Shown: positions 18,496 through 28,457, counted from the first letter of the stretch. The stretch is DNA of 64,000 bases from UBA12018 sp051656605 (GCA_051656605.1 JBOGCF010000020.1:1-64000), one strand, 5' to 3'. Made by a program: numbers and translations. The notes: generated by a model not told the origin, from the letters alone.

Positions 18496-18863
18496 TCACG
18501 AGAGCATTCCGCTTGAGGCAATACCCTACACGGGGCAACCACAAACAACTCTCGCGAAGTTGAGCAAAGTCAATATATCATCGCTACAGAGCAACAAGCA
18601 CCATTCTGCAAGTTCATTTTGCAGTTCTCAATAAGAAGCAGCCCCTCTCTGTAAAGAAAATGAGTCGATTTAATGCAAATAGTCAAATTCATCACCGCAG
18701 AAAAAGAATCCAATCTAGCGCAAAAACAAGCAAATCCAAGCAAATAAGCATCCGCCTCAACCCGCACTCACCCCAAAGCCTTTTCAGCACAAAATACAAT
18801 AAGACTCGCGGTAATTGCTAACGATTTAGAAGGATTTCCTTTCTTGAAATAAAATAGTTTAAT

Positions 18864-19841
18864 TTATTCTGCCTCGGTATTGGTGGTAAGGTCTAATGCA
18901 AACCGGTCGGCATCTTTGTAAGGCTTGCCTTTGGGTTGTACGCTGTTGATCAACGCAACAACGGGAAGCTTGGCCGACAGGATTTTATTCATGTAATCCA
19001 GATCTTGCGGATAGTTGTAGAAAAGTCTACCTTGCGGATACTTGTTTTCTTGTTGCCATACCTCAAACTCTTCGAAGAAGCAATCATGTGAAGGTCGCGT
19101 AAGTTGATTGAAAAAGTCGGGATCAATCTTTCGGGCCAAGCGGTACAAGCCATGCACTTCGGAGGCAAAACACGTAGCATACTTCCCACCAAAGTGTTCC
19201 ATCCGTCTATAAACACCGCACAACAATTGCAGGTTTTCGGTTGCCCCTTGCAAGTCTGATTCAACCAAAGCTTTGAGATAAGAGACGATGTATCTTTCCC
19301 ATTGCGCGATGTTTTTCTTTAGAAACTTCTCGGCCATTCCCACGGCTGTTTCTTTTGTTGCACAATCGTTGTAATAAAGCCCTTTCAACAAGTTGGCCGC
19401 AACCTCGAAGTAGTATTGTCCTTTTGACAAAGGAAGGTGTTGCGGAAGAAAGTAATCGATAACATCAAAGTCATTGCATGCAAAAGCATTGGTAAGTTCC
19501 CAAAAAGCAAGGCTATGATCCGTGCCACTACCCATGGTAGCGCTATGTAAAAGCTTGTACCTTGACGACTGAAACAATACATCATTCAGCAATTGGTAGT
19601 CCGGTTTTTCAAAAGCAATGTAAAAGCCCAACGCATTCACCGAGTCCAACAAACCGAGATAAGCTGTCGTTTTCTCCACGCCTCGCTTTGCGCCGTTCAA
19701 GTACTTTTCAAAACTTGCGGCATCCCAAGCCTCTAGCTCATCCCATGTGCGCGGCGGGTAATAATAACCGTAGTCGTCGAAGCATTCCCGAGACTTTTGT
19801 TCATAAAGTTTTCGATATTGTTTGGCATTTTTCATTGACAT
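18864..19841 (-). CDS. Conserved helical protein of unknown function (possibly Imm49-like)
   Basis: I take the ATG at 19841, giving 325 residues. An in-frame ATG at 19907 would lie upstream of the likely transcription start (box at 19895) and adds a low-complexity, non-protein-like stretch. The protein is cytosolic, alpha-helical and rich in aromatics (YYPPRTWDELEAW near the N-terminus, MEHFGGKYATCFASEVHGLYRLARKIDPDFF near the C-terminus). The overall style resembles polymorphic-toxin immunity proteins of the Imm49 type, but I cannot confirm that, and no toxin gene is adjacent. It stands alone between block A and the glycosidase operon. Confidence 0.55.
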   Translation of the reverse strand: MSMKNAKQYRKLYEQKSRECFDDYGYYYPPRTWDELEAWDAASFEKYLNGAKRGVEKTTAYLGLLDSVNALGFYIAFEKPDYQLLNDVLFQSSRYKLLHSATMGSGTDHSLAFWELTNAFACNDFDVIDYFLPQHLPLSKGQYYFEVAANLLKGLYYNDCATKETAVGMAEKFLKKNIAQWERYIVSYLKALVESDLQGATENLQLLCGVYRRMEHFGGKYATCFASEVHGLYRLARKIDPDFFNQLTRPSHDCFFEEFEVWQQENKYPQGRLFYNYPQDLDYMNKILSAKLPVVALINSVQPKGKPYKDADRFALDLTTNTEAE

Positions 19842-19894
19842 ATCCCTTGTTCTTTGGTTGCTGTGCGCACGTATTTTGTTCGGTTCGCTCCGTG

Positions 19895-19902
19895 CAAATG
19901 TA
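19895..19902 (-). promoter_or_regulatory. -7 box deciding the start of the helical protein gene
   Basis: Minus strand TACATTTG, perfect TAnnTTTG. A TTTG lies upstream at only 15 nt (19918-19921). Transcription would begin near 19888, so translation must start at 19841 or 19835 rather than 19907. Confidence 0.5.
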
Positions 19903-19922
19903 AACATCTATTCGAAACAAAA

Positions 19923-19968
19923 AAACCTTCGCGGCAATGTTCTTGGGAGAAGCATTGCACACGAAGGT
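19923..19968 (-). terminator. Terminator of the glycosidase operon
   Basis: A long interrupted stem (AACCTTCG with CGAAGGTT outside, GCAATG with CATTGC inside); the minus strand continues into an eight-T run. It lies after the GH43 gene. Confidence 0.8.
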
Positions 19969-20004
19969 TACATTGACTTATTAGAATAAATAAAAACGAG
20001 GATG

Positions 20005-21735
20005 CTAATCTATTGCCGTGATTGCCGAACCTTTGGTAACGCCGTTGGCATTGAAGGCATCAACGGTAAAGAAGTACGGCACGCCGGCGTTGAGACTTGT
20101 AAAGTTGTACGTATTGGCATCGGCTACTTGAATCGAGTTGTATAGCTTGTCTTTGGCAATACCGTAACGAATGATGTAGCCTTGCACCCCTGCTACCGAC
20201 GGCCAACTTACGGTTGCTTTGCAGCCGTCTGCCTCATTGCGGCGGGCTTGTACCGTGGTTACTTTTTGCGGAGCTTTGCCATTGCCTTTACCGAATACAC
20301 GCAAGTCGCGCACGGCAAAGTACGGAGCCGAGGTATAGGCTACGTTTTTAAGGCGGATGTAACGAGCCTTGAACGGCTTCACAAACTCAATGTAATCGTG
20401 CGGAACGTCCGCTTTGTTGTTACTTTTGTCTGCAATTACCGACCAATCGTTTCCATCGGTCGAAGCCTCGAGTACATAGCTCTGGTATGAAGGCTGCTCG
20501 CGCCCCACCAGCTGCGACTTATACTCACCAAAGTTTACCTGAATCGCATTGATGCTGCATGGTTCCAACAAATCCATCTGCATCCATTCACCTGCGTCGG
20601 CGCTTTGTGCCACCCAGTGCATGCGCGCATCTTCGTCTGCGGCCAAACTACCATCGAAACTTTCCAATACGGACGACACTTGTACCGGCTTCTTATACGA
20701 CAATACGTTCCAGTCGGGACGCTTGCCCTTGGGTTCTTTGCCTGGCAGATAGCACGGATAATCTCCCAAATAGGTATTGGTGTACATCAGTCCGTCTTTG
20801 TCGATTCCCGACGGATAAAGCGAGATGCGTCGCTCAAACATGTGTTGCACGGTAATGGCATTGGTTGCCGCTTTCCACAATTCATTATCGACGGCAAACA
20901 AACATCCATGCCCTGCCCCGCCAATAAAGCCGGTTGGTTTAAATGAGACCGGACTATTATTCATGTACGTAAACGGTCCCGTTGGCGTATCACCAATGTA
21001 AACACCGTCGGCATAAGTTTTCCACTCCGTACCCGGTCCTGCATACTGAAGATAATACTTACCGTTGTGCGGCGTAACCCATGCGCCTTCGATGTATGGG
21101 CGACGTTCCAATTCATTGAATTCGCCCGTGCGTTCCCATCCACGGTTGTCTTTGTCGCTGTTGAAAAGATCAATTGCCTCGGCTTTGGTTTCAAGCTTAT
21201 TCAAATCGATGGTGATTACACTGATCGGAGCCGTAGGCGAACATCCATAATATACATACAGGTTGTCGCCTTCGATCAGGAAGGCCGGATCCCAGTAAGT
21301 ATAGATCTTCTTTACAGGTTCCCACGTTCCGCTCTTCGGATCATTGGATCGATAGAGCATGGTGTAGCCATGTGTAGATCCGGCATAGTAGAGGTAGCCT
21401 TCGTGAATAAACGTAGCCGGAGCATAGTCTTCGATCGGAAGCACCGGCTCTTTTATAGGAACAAACGTCCAGTTATTGAAGTCTTTCGTGTGCCAATAAC
21501 CGCCCGACTTGGATGCGAACAGGTAATAATCGCCGTTGAACTCTGTCACAACCGGATCGGCTGCTTCGCGTACGCCTTTCCCATCGGGGATAATCATAAA
21601 CCGATAGTTTAGGTTGATCGGATTGCAAAAGGTAGCGGGCGAAGGATTGATTTGTGCTTTAATTCCCGAGCGGGCAGAAAGATTCTGCCCGGCCAGAGAA
21701 CATATAATCATGGATAGAAATAAGGTCTTTCTCAT
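20005..21735 (-). CDS. GH43 glycosidase with F5/8-type and fibronectin III domains
   Basis: 576 residues with a Sec signal peptide. The five-bladed GH43 propeller (about 35-330) shows the expected acids: base D60 in REAADPVV, pKa modulator D149 in TYWDPAFL, acid E216 in YIEGAW. A discoidin/F5-8 type C carbohydrate-binding domain follows (about 345-480, ending in ARYIRLKNV), then a fibronectin III domain (about 490-576). GH43 enzymes act on arabinose- or xylose-containing side chains or on beta-galactans; specificity is not readable. It is the last gene of a three-gene operon, 44 nt after the GH3 gene. Confidence 0.88.
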   Translation of the reverse strand: MRKTLFLSMIICSLAGQNLSARSGIKAQINPSPATFCNPINLNYRFMIIPDGKGVREAADPVVTEFNGDYYLFASKSGGYWHTKDFNNWTFVPIKEPVLPIEDYAPATFIHEGYLYYAGSTHGYTMLYRSNDPKSGTWEPVKKIYTYWDPAFLIEGDNLYVYYGCSPTAPISVITIDLNKLETKAEAIDLFNSDKDNRGWERTGEFNELERRPYIEGAWVTPHNGKYYLQYAGPGTEWKTYADGVYIGDTPTGPFTYMNNSPVSFKPTGFIGGAGHGCLFAVDNELWKAATNAITVQHMFERRISLYPSGIDKDGLMYTNTYLGDYPCYLPGKEPKGKRPDWNVLSYKKPVQVSSVLESFDGSLAADEDARMHWVAQSADAGEWMQMDLLEPCSINAIQVNFGEYKSQLVGREQPSYQSYVLEASTDGNDWSVIADKSNNKADVPHDYIEFVKPFKARYIRLKNVAYTSAPYFAVRDLRVFGKGNGKAPQKVTTVQARRNEADGCKATVSWPSVAGVQGYIIRYGIAKDKLYNSIQVADANTYNFTSLNAGVPYFFTVDAFNANGVTKGSAITAID

Positions 21736-21779
21736 GTCTTATCTGCTTTATAAGATCTGCTTAGTTTATTTATTTCGGA

Positions 21780-23996
21780 TCAGAACACCTGATAAGGAGT
21801 ACCTTCGATGGTTGTTTGTCCCATCACTCCTTCTGATTTGTGAGGCTGACCACCGCCGATATATACCTTTACATCGCCCGCTTGCATCACTTGGTTTCCT
21901 TTATTGTTTACCAACGAAAGCTCTTCGGGTGAAAGGGTGAATGTCACTTTCTTGCTTTCGCCTTTGCGCAAGTGTACGCGTTGGAATCCTTTTAAAGCGC
22001 AGATCGGCGTACGCTCGTTGCTGTTTTGCGGATGCATTACGTAAAGTTGTACTACCTCGTCGCCGTCGCGCTTTCCTGTATTGGTAACAGTTGTGCTTAC
22101 TTCGATCGAGTTTCCGGTTGTTACCTTCGCAGGAACGGCAAGGTTCTTGTAACCGAATGTCGTATAGCTAAGACCGTAACCAAATGGATAGCGTACTGCA
22201 CCGTCGAAATAACGGTAGGTACGGTTGTTCATCGAGTAGTCTTCGAACGGAGGCAAGTCTTTATCGCTGATGTATGTAGTAAGCGGCATACGTCCGGCTG
22301 GGTTGTATGCGCCAAATAGTACATCGACAATAGCGTCACCCGCAGCTTGTCCGCCATACCATGCTTGCAAGATTGCGTCGGCGTTTTGACTTTCCCACTC
22401 GAAGTTCATTACCGAGCCCGACATGTTTACCAGCACAAGCGGTTTGCCCGTTTGCTTCAGCGCCTTCATCAAGTCGGTTTGTACCGGCGGAAGTGCCGTT
22501 GTAGTGCGGTCGCCACTTGCAAAGCCTGCATAACCACCGGCACCTGCATCGCCGGCTTCTCCTTCATAATCGGCAGTGATACCTCCTACAAATACGATCA
22601 CATCTGCCTGTGCAGCTTGTTTTGCCACGTCGGCAAACGAAGGCGCGTCTTTCAAGACATCTACAATACCGACACCGGGAATGTAATCAATCTGCATGGA
22701 GTTTCCGAAACGCTTCTTCAAGCTCATCAGCGGTGTGATGTTCTCACTTGGCACACCAAAGTAGTTGGCCAACTGTGCGTGTGCATTGTCGGCATTCGGA
22801 CCTACCAATGCTATGCGCTTGATCTTTTTACTATCGAGCGGCAACACGTCGTTGTAATTCTTGAGCAGTACCATCGACTTTTGCGCCATCTCGTAAGCAT
22901 GTGCTTTGTGCGCATTGCTCTCGATTACCTCACGACCAATGGTAGAATACGGATTCTTTCCGGCAGGATCAAACATTCCTAACTTGAAGAGAATGGTAAA
23001 CAAGCGAGTTAGCGACACGTTGATGTCACGTTCAGAGATCAAACCTTGCTCCGTAGCCTGTACCAACTGTTGATACAAATCGCCACACTCTAGGTCGGTT
23101 CCGCTTAGCAAAGCATCCCCTACAGCCGAAGTATGACTGTCGTGCGTTTTATGATGTGCGGCAAAGTCTTTGATACCCCAACAGTCCGACGTTACATATC
23201 CGTCGAAGCCCCATTGGTTGCGCAAGATATTTACCATCAGTTTGTCATTGCCGCAACACGGTTTCCCTTCGAAGCGATTGTAGGCACACATCACCCCGTG
23301 CACGTTGGCTTTGGTTACTAAATGACGGAATGCGGGAAGATACGTATCCCATAAGTCGTAAGCATTGGCACGTGCGTCGAATGTATGACGGTTATATTCG
23401 GGTCCGCTGTGTACGGCAAAGTGCTTTGCACAAGCTACAGCTTTGAGATAATACGGATCGTTGCCTTCGAGACCGCGCACGATAGCCGCTCCCATCAACG
23501 AAGTCAAATAAGGATCTTCGCCGTAGGTTTCTTGTCCGCGTCCCCAACGCGGGTCGCGAAAGATATTGACATTGGGAGTCCAATAAGTAAGTCCACGGTA
23601 GATCTCTCCCGTTTTCCCGTTTTTCAGGTCTTCGTTAAATAGGGCGCGTCCTTCCGACGATGCGATGTCTCCCATCTTTTGCAAAGCAGGCGCGTCGAAG
23701 GTTGCTGCCATACCGATGGCTTGTGGAAACACAGTTACCTTTTCTTTGGTACGAGCTACACCGTGCAGTGCTTCGTTCCACCAGTTGTAGGCCGGCACGC
23801 CCAGTCTTTCCACTCCCGGAGAAGCGTGTTTCATCAACTCTACTTTTTCTTCAATGGTAAGTCGGCCAATCAAATCCGCAATACGCTGCTCGGTAGGCAG
23901 GTTAGCATTACGAAACGGATAGTCGGCCGTTTGCCCCATCATTACCATACCGCTCAACAATAGAGCCGATATGGTAACGCAAAACTTCTTTCTCAT
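21780..23996 (-). CDS. GH3 beta-glycosidase (beta-xylosidase/beta-glucosidase type)
   Basis: 738 residues; Sec signal ending MMGQ. The (alpha/beta)8 barrel and alpha/beta sandwich of GH3 are present, followed by a fibronectin III-like C-terminal domain (about 640-738). The nucleophile is D271 in YVTSDCWG; KHFAVHSGPE is the conserved substrate-binding block. The WWNEALHGVA and WTPNVNIFRDPRWGRGQET motifs favour the xylan beta-xylosidase-like branch. Middle gene of the operon, 30 nt after the LamG gene and 44 nt before the GH43 gene. It probably trims oligosaccharides released by the partner enzymes in the periplasm. Confidence 0.92.
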   Translation of the reverse strand: MRKKFCVTISALLLSGMVMMGQTADYPFRNANLPTEQRIADLIGRLTIEEKVELMKHASPGVERLGVPAYNWWNEALHGVARTKEKVTVFPQAIGMAATFDAPALQKMGDIASSEGRALFNEDLKNGKTGEIYRGLTYWTPNVNIFRDPRWGRGQETYGEDPYLTSLMGAAIVRGLEGNDPYYLKAVACAKHFAVHSGPEYNRHTFDARANAYDLWDTYLPAFRHLVTKANVHGVMCAYNRFEGKPCCGNDKLMVNILRNQWGFDGYVTSDCWGIKDFAAHHKTHDSHTSAVGDALLSGTDLECGDLYQQLVQATEQGLISERDINVSLTRLFTILFKLGMFDPAGKNPYSTIGREVIESNAHKAHAYEMAQKSMVLLKNYNDVLPLDSKKIKRIALVGPNADNAHAQLANYFGVPSENITPLMSLKKRFGNSMQIDYIPGVGIVDVLKDAPSFADVAKQAAQADVIVFVGGITADYEGEAGDAGAGGYAGFASGDRTTTALPPVQTDLMKALKQTGKPLVLVNMSGSVMNFEWESQNADAILQAWYGGQAAGDAIVDVLFGAYNPAGRMPLTTYISDKDLPPFEDYSMNNRTYRYFDGAVRYPFGYGLSYTTFGYKNLAVPAKVTTGNSIEVSTTVTNTGKRDGDEVVQLYVMHPQNSNERTPICALKGFQRVHLRKGESKKVTFTLSPEELSLVNNKGNQVMQAGDVKVYIGGGQPHKSEGVMGQTTIEGTPYQVF

Positions 23997-24026
23997 GATT
24001 TTAGATTATAGTGTATTCTTATTGAC

Positions 24027-26987
24027 TTACTTGATGACAAACCAAGTGGTTCCGCCCGGTTTTACTTCTACCGGAAGAAGCATCTCTTGTTTGTCGTTGA
24101 GTGTATAGCTTACTGTTTTTGCATCGGCTCCCGTCACTTGCGCTTTGTTCTTAAGTCCGGAATAATACAACGGCAGGCGCAACTCTTTCTTGATGGTGCG
24201 ATTCGTCGGATTGAAAACGACAACCATTCCTTTATCGTCGATAAACGGATTTACGTGCATGATGCAATCTAGGTCTCTACCGGTAGGACGGCTTACGTGT
24301 ATAATCTCCGAGTTGAGAATCTCACGGTATTGTTTGTACCAATTGATCCATTTCGAAACCATTTGTTTCGTTTGCGGTGTATCGTACAAGCGTTTGCCAC
24401 GAATGGTTAGTTGGGCGCCACTGCTTAAGAATTGCACCAACTGCGACTCGTAACGGTCGAGGTTTTCGCACAATGGCTCCAATCCTACGCGCGGATCATT
24501 GGTATAGAAACCGACCAACTGCAGTGTCATCCATCCCATCGTAGGTAGTTTGTGCCATGTACCGTCGTAGATATACTGACGAGCCAAGAGCTGTTGTTGC
24601 TGTGGTGTAAGGTTGGCGCTGGCTTCGCGGTAACCCATACCGGTAGCACTTTGCCCATTTAGGAAGTACCAATCTGGTATCGGCACGAACATGTCGCGCT
24701 TTTGCAGTTCGTGGATTACTTCTACTTGGGCTTTCCATTGCTCCCATTGTGAGTCGTTCATGCCGCGGTGATGCTTGTGATTGGTTGCCGCACACGGATC
24801 TCCGTGATATGGTCCGTCCATGTTGTAGGTCTTGAAGCCGGTTTTGTCAAAGAACTCCCACATCTTTCCGTAGTAGGTATCTTTCCAATCACTGGCTACA
24901 CAAACGCTTTGACCAAACAAGCTTCCCGGTTTTCCGGTTTCAGGACTGATGCAATCTACCTCTGCCCCACGACCGCGCGATGCGATTTGTAGTTCGTATC
25001 CGCCCATTGGTATGCCTCGCTCACCGGCATAGTCGGCAATCATTTTCCAGTGTTGAATGTATTTTTCGTCGAGATTATCGTGACTGATACCCGGCCAGGC
25101 CATGATATCGAGACGCTCCAATCCGAGCTCTGCCATTTGGTCGATGAATGCTTTCAGTTCTTTCTCGTCGTGCGAAGTAATACCGCCCGAGATAAGCGAT
25201 TCGGTTACTTGCGGTGCCAACTTCTTATACATGCGACGATGCCCTAAGCTCTTGCGTTCGCGATCGTCGGAGTCTTGAAGCAATTCGAAAGTTAGGAACG
25301 ACTTGAACGGGTTCATCTTATCCACATATACGTCGGGCCCTACAGGCAATGTACTTACCAATAGGTTGTGGTGCGGAAAGTCTAGGAACTTGTCTTCGGC
25401 TTGGTTGTGTGATGCCCATGTATTATACTCGGGATCGATAAGCCAACGAGTTGTTGATTCGCCACAATGATAAATCTTTGGCTCGCCTACAAAGTGCATT
25501 AACGCACTTCCGTTTCGGCTTCCGTTTACAAGAGCAAACGAGAAGTCGCTCTCTACATGAATTCTTGACACTTGGTCTTGGTTGATTGCCAGTTGTTCGG
25601 TTTCGACATCATTCAGAACGACACGTTTGTCGCCATTGTTTACAACCTCTACCCACTTGACAACTACCGGAGCTCCTTGATAGATTTCATAATTCACATG
25701 CACTTCCAAGTCTTTTACAGCTTCCATCGCAAAGGTTGGTTTGTACTTCATGACTACACGCAATCCTTTTGCAGGCCACTCCGTTTCTACGGCATTGAAC
25801 TTTTGTTTCCACGGATAGCGCATCAGCGGACTTCCGGTTTCTACATCGACTAATGTGAATGCAGATGTATTTGAATTGAGATCTTTGTACCAGTCTTCGA
25901 GCAGATACGAACATTCGGGTTGTCCTTCAAGGCCTCCTACATTGTACCAAACACTGTCGATCATCACACGGGCTTCGGGTTTGATTGCCCGCACATACTC
26001 AGCTCCGTTCGAAAGGTTTTGGTATCCGACACAAGCAATGTTGTCTCCAATATAAAACGTACGACTTACGAGTCCGTTATTGAGCTGCATCATGGCCGGA
26101 GCATCTTTCTCTCCTTTGATTACATTCAATTTACATGGGTTTTCCACCTTATGAATCAGCCAATCGTTTGGTTGCAACGCGTTGCTAAATGCAGTTACAA
26201 ATTCTTTTCCGGCAGCAGGGGTATATAATTTAGAGAGCAATGCCGTTTGCTCTTGCTTGCGTTGTTTGTTTTGTTCTTTAATGACTTTGTAGTTGAGAAG
26301 AAAGTCGGCCGAAGGGTCAAACTCGCCTGTTTTGAATGTAGCTACACGTGCTTCGTAAACCAATCCGTTGAATCCGGTTGGCTCTTCCGGCGATGATGCG
26401 ATGGAGAAGTTGTTTGCAAAGTCTTTGGTGAGCGGAAAGGTTGCGCTCTCTTTGCCATTGATCCAAACCGAACCTTCACCGCCCGATACGACGATCGCAA
26501 GGTGTGTCCACTGGTCTTTCTGCAAATCACCGATGGTTGCGATGGTAGATCCGCCCGATACCAACACCCATTTGTCGTTGCGTTGTCCGATTATGTAGCC
26601 GGCTTTACCGTTACCATTAGACAATACCGGAACGAGCTTTCCATCTACAGATTGAGCCGAAGCCGGTTTTGCCCACACTTCCATCATGAGGTTTTCGCCC
26701 GGAGTGCAGTAAGCTTTATCGAGCCAATATCCTTCGTTTTTACCGCTAAATAATACGGCTCCTTCTCCTTTTACAAGTTTGTCTGCCGGAGCATCGGCGT
26801 AAAACACCGGAACACCAATTGCTTTTAATGCATTACCGTGTTTTGTAGCTTCAAGAGTTGATGGTGCCGATGCATAGGATACATTTCCGGCACGTCCCAT
26901 GTTGTAATGAGAAACTACCTTTATTTTAGCTTGCAAACTCACCGATGCAAGAAGCCCAATCGCTAAGGGAAGATAAAAATTCTTCAT
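24027..26987 (-). CDS. LamG-containing glycoside hydrolase with alpha-galactosidase-like barrel
   Basis: 986 residues with a Sec signal (SLQA at 17-20). Residues about 80-220 form a LamG/concanavalin-like domain (PGENLMMEVWAKP, WVLVSGG, WTHLAIVV). A large beta-sandwich follows (about 285-560), then a TIM-barrel region (about 590-900) with LERLDIMAWPG and YNMDGPYHGD, where D724 is a likely nucleophile by comparison with clan GH-D (GH27/GH36). I cannot assign it to a numbered family. First gene of the operon with GH3 and GH43, so it probably attacks the same plant-type glycan. Confidence 0.7.
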   Translation of the reverse strand: MKNFYLPLAIGLLASVSLQAKIKVVSHYNMGRAGNVSYASAPSTLEATKHGNALKAIGVPVFYADAPADKLVKGEGAVLFSGKNEGYWLDKAYCTPGENLMMEVWAKPASAQSVDGKLVPVLSNGNGKAGYIIGQRNDKWVLVSGGSTIATIGDLQKDQWTHLAIVVSGGEGSVWINGKESATFPLTKDFANNFSIASSPEEPTGFNGLVYEARVATFKTGEFDPSADFLLNYKVIKEQNKQRKQEQTALLSKLYTPAAGKEFVTAFSNALQPNDWLIHKVENPCKLNVIKGEKDAPAMMQLNNGLVSRTFYIGDNIACVGYQNLSNGAEYVRAIKPEARVMIDSVWYNVGGLEGQPECSYLLEDWYKDLNSNTSAFTLVDVETGSPLMRYPWKQKFNAVETEWPAKGLRVVMKYKPTFAMEAVKDLEVHVNYEIYQGAPVVVKWVEVVNNGDKRVVLNDVETEQLAINQDQVSRIHVESDFSFALVNGSRNGSALMHFVGEPKIYHCGESTTRWLIDPEYNTWASHNQAEDKFLDFPHHNLLVSTLPVGPDVYVDKMNPFKSFLTFELLQDSDDRERKSLGHRRMYKKLAPQVTESLISGGITSHDEKELKAFIDQMAELGLERLDIMAWPGISHDNLDEKYIQHWKMIADYAGERGIPMGGYELQIASRGRGAEVDCISPETGKPGSLFGQSVCVASDWKDTYYGKMWEFFDKTGFKTYNMDGPYHGDPCAATNHKHHRGMNDSQWEQWKAQVEVIHELQKRDMFVPIPDWYFLNGQSATGMGYREASANLTPQQQQLLARQYIYDGTWHKLPTMGWMTLQLVGFYTNDPRVGLEPLCENLDRYESQLVQFLSSGAQLTIRGKRLYDTPQTKQMVSKWINWYKQYREILNSEIIHVSRPTGRDLDCIMHVNPFIDDKGMVVVFNPTNRTIKKELRLPLYYSGLKNKAQVTGADAKTVSYTLNDKQEMLLPVEVKPGGTTWFVIK

Positions 26988-27167
26988 GATATAAGATTAA
27001 GTTAGATTCTTAGAAGAAAACGGATTTCTGTTTCATTCTTCATTAGAGTATACACCTCTACGTAGCAAACTATTTACAGGCATGCTTAGAAAAGAATGAA
27101 TTCAACAATCCTTATAACTGATAAATAATAAAAAACCACCAAATAAAATCAATAAAAAAGCGTGTAC

Positions 27168-28301
27168 TTATAAGATTCTAGATGTTCCTGTAAGCAAATA
27201 ATCGACAAGGTCGATCTCACTTTGTGCCTCTGCAATTACCGGATACTGCTCTCGCATACGAAGCATTTGCTCATAGATGAGACGTGATTGCGAGATATCA
27301 TTTTCGATAAAATATGTATATGCCCACAAAGTTCGCTGTTTGCCAAGCATGAATTTCTTGGTTCGATTGATGTAAAATTTGGCCTTCGCTTCATAAAATT
27401 GTCTGACCTCGTTCTTGTCTGCCCCGTTAAGAATCAACAGAAAGAGCTTCTCTACATTCATCTCAAAACGCAAAATTTGTGGAAAGTCCTTTTGTTGTGC
27501 TTCCTGCTCTACCTGACCCATCACTTCGTTTGCTTTATCAAATGCGTAATTATCAAGATACCATCCCTCACGTAATAAGAGAATCATTGCTGTAAAATAA
27601 CTTGAAACTGGTTCGTTATTTGGAATATCAAACCACGATAATGGCAAGGTGGCTAATCTTGTTCCATTGGACTGAAGGGCATTGACTTTTAGTGATAAGA
27701 ACATTGCCCGACGCGCTATTTGACTTTTCCTCAAGATACGTATGTTCATCATGTCGTTTGGAATACCAGACAGCAGCATCGGAATACCATTGGTAACGAT
27801 AATAACCAGCCCAACAAATGCACCTACTAGTAGGCTGAAGTTGACAATCGTACTAAATACTCCAAACAGCACCATGAGTAAAAATAGGATCGTCAGCAAA
27901 AGATTTGCACAAACTCCTCCTAATAAGTATAGAAGTGATGATCCGGGATTATCAACTGTGCCCGGCGGATCCATCAAACATTGTCCGCCTGTGCCCGGTA
28001 TCGCAAACCGCTTTATATGATATTGCCCATTTACTTTGACCAAAACATATGACTTGAATCGAAAAGATACGAATTTATAACCAGTGGCCAATCCACAAAC
28101 GAGGTGTCCGGCTTCATGAATAATAATCTGAAGATAAGCTAAAGCAATAGCCAATACATAGACTATTCCTATCTTGAATAGAAAGTTGCCCCAATCGTTC
28201 GTTGCACTATCGGCTATTCCCATTAAATCGTATTTAGAACTGATAAAGCCAAAAAGACTATTAACTAACAACATGCTTGCAATAAATAAGAATTGTTTCA
28301 T
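27168..28301 (-). CDS. M50-like (site-2 protease superfamily) membrane metallopeptidase
   Basis: Start taken at 28301 (377 residues), because the hydrophobic segment MKQFLFIASMLLVNSLFGF begins there and an AGGAAG sequence precedes it; an upstream in-frame ATG at 28436 adds a Cys-rich, unlikely stretch. The zinc motif HEAGH is at residues 62-66 inside a transmembrane helix. The second conserved M50 block is TNGIPMLLSGIPNDMMN, with the family Asp present but Gly replaced by Met. Several transmembrane helices occupy the first 230 residues, and the rest (about 140) is a cytosolic helical, TPR-like tail. Substrate unknown; such proteins cut membrane-bound regulators or process secreted peptides. 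Divergent from the 216-residue hypothetical gene. Confidence 0.72.
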   Translation of the reverse strand: MKQFLFIASMLLVNSLFGFISSKYDLMGIADSATNDWGNFLFKIGIVYVLAIALAYLQIIIHEAGHLVCGLATGYKFVSFRFKSYVLVKVNGQYHIKRFAIPGTGGQCLMDPPGTVDNPGSSLLYLLGGVCANLLLTILFLLMVLFGVFSTIVNFSLLVGAFVGLVIIVTNGIPMLLSGIPNDMMNIRILRKSQIARRAMFLSLKVNALQSNGTRLATLPLSWFDIPNNEPVSSYFTAMILLLREGWYLDNYAFDKANEVMGQVEQEAQQKDFPQILRFEMNVEKLFLLILNGADKNEVRQFYEAKAKFYINRTKKFMLGKQRTLWAYTYFIENDISQSRLIYEQMLRMREQYPVIAEAQSEIDLVDYLLTGTSRIL

Positions 28302-28419
28302 CTTCCTAAATTCAATGTAAGATTCTTCATAGAGCTTGCAAAATAAACATTCTTCAACAATAAATAGATGATTGAATAATTTTTCGGCACAAACACTAAA
28401 CATTTTAACGGGGAACTTG

Positions 28420-28427
28420 TATTTTTG
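28420..28427 (+). promoter_or_regulatory. -7 box for the 216-residue protein gene
   Basis: TATTTTTG fits TAnnTTTG and lies 30 nt before the ATG at 28458. Confidence 0.4.
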
Positions 28428-28457
28428 TATGTACAATTATAAATAATCAATCTACCT

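Larger units (their letters stand above)
17955..18863. other. Non-coding block A with reiterated short phrases
   Basis: A 909-nt gap with no credible gene. From about 18110 the sequence is built of short reiterated phrases (TTCAC, GAAGAG, GCAAAAAGCATG-like) and nested inverted repeats at 18360-18437. The 12-mer TCCGCCTCAACC occurs at 18484-18495 and again at 18751-18762, and a third copy is at 50735-50746 in block B. Base use (CAA/TTG- and CGAAAA-rich) differs from the neighbouring genes. A 94-codon open frame at 18130-18414 lacks any protein-like pattern. Confidence 0.6.
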
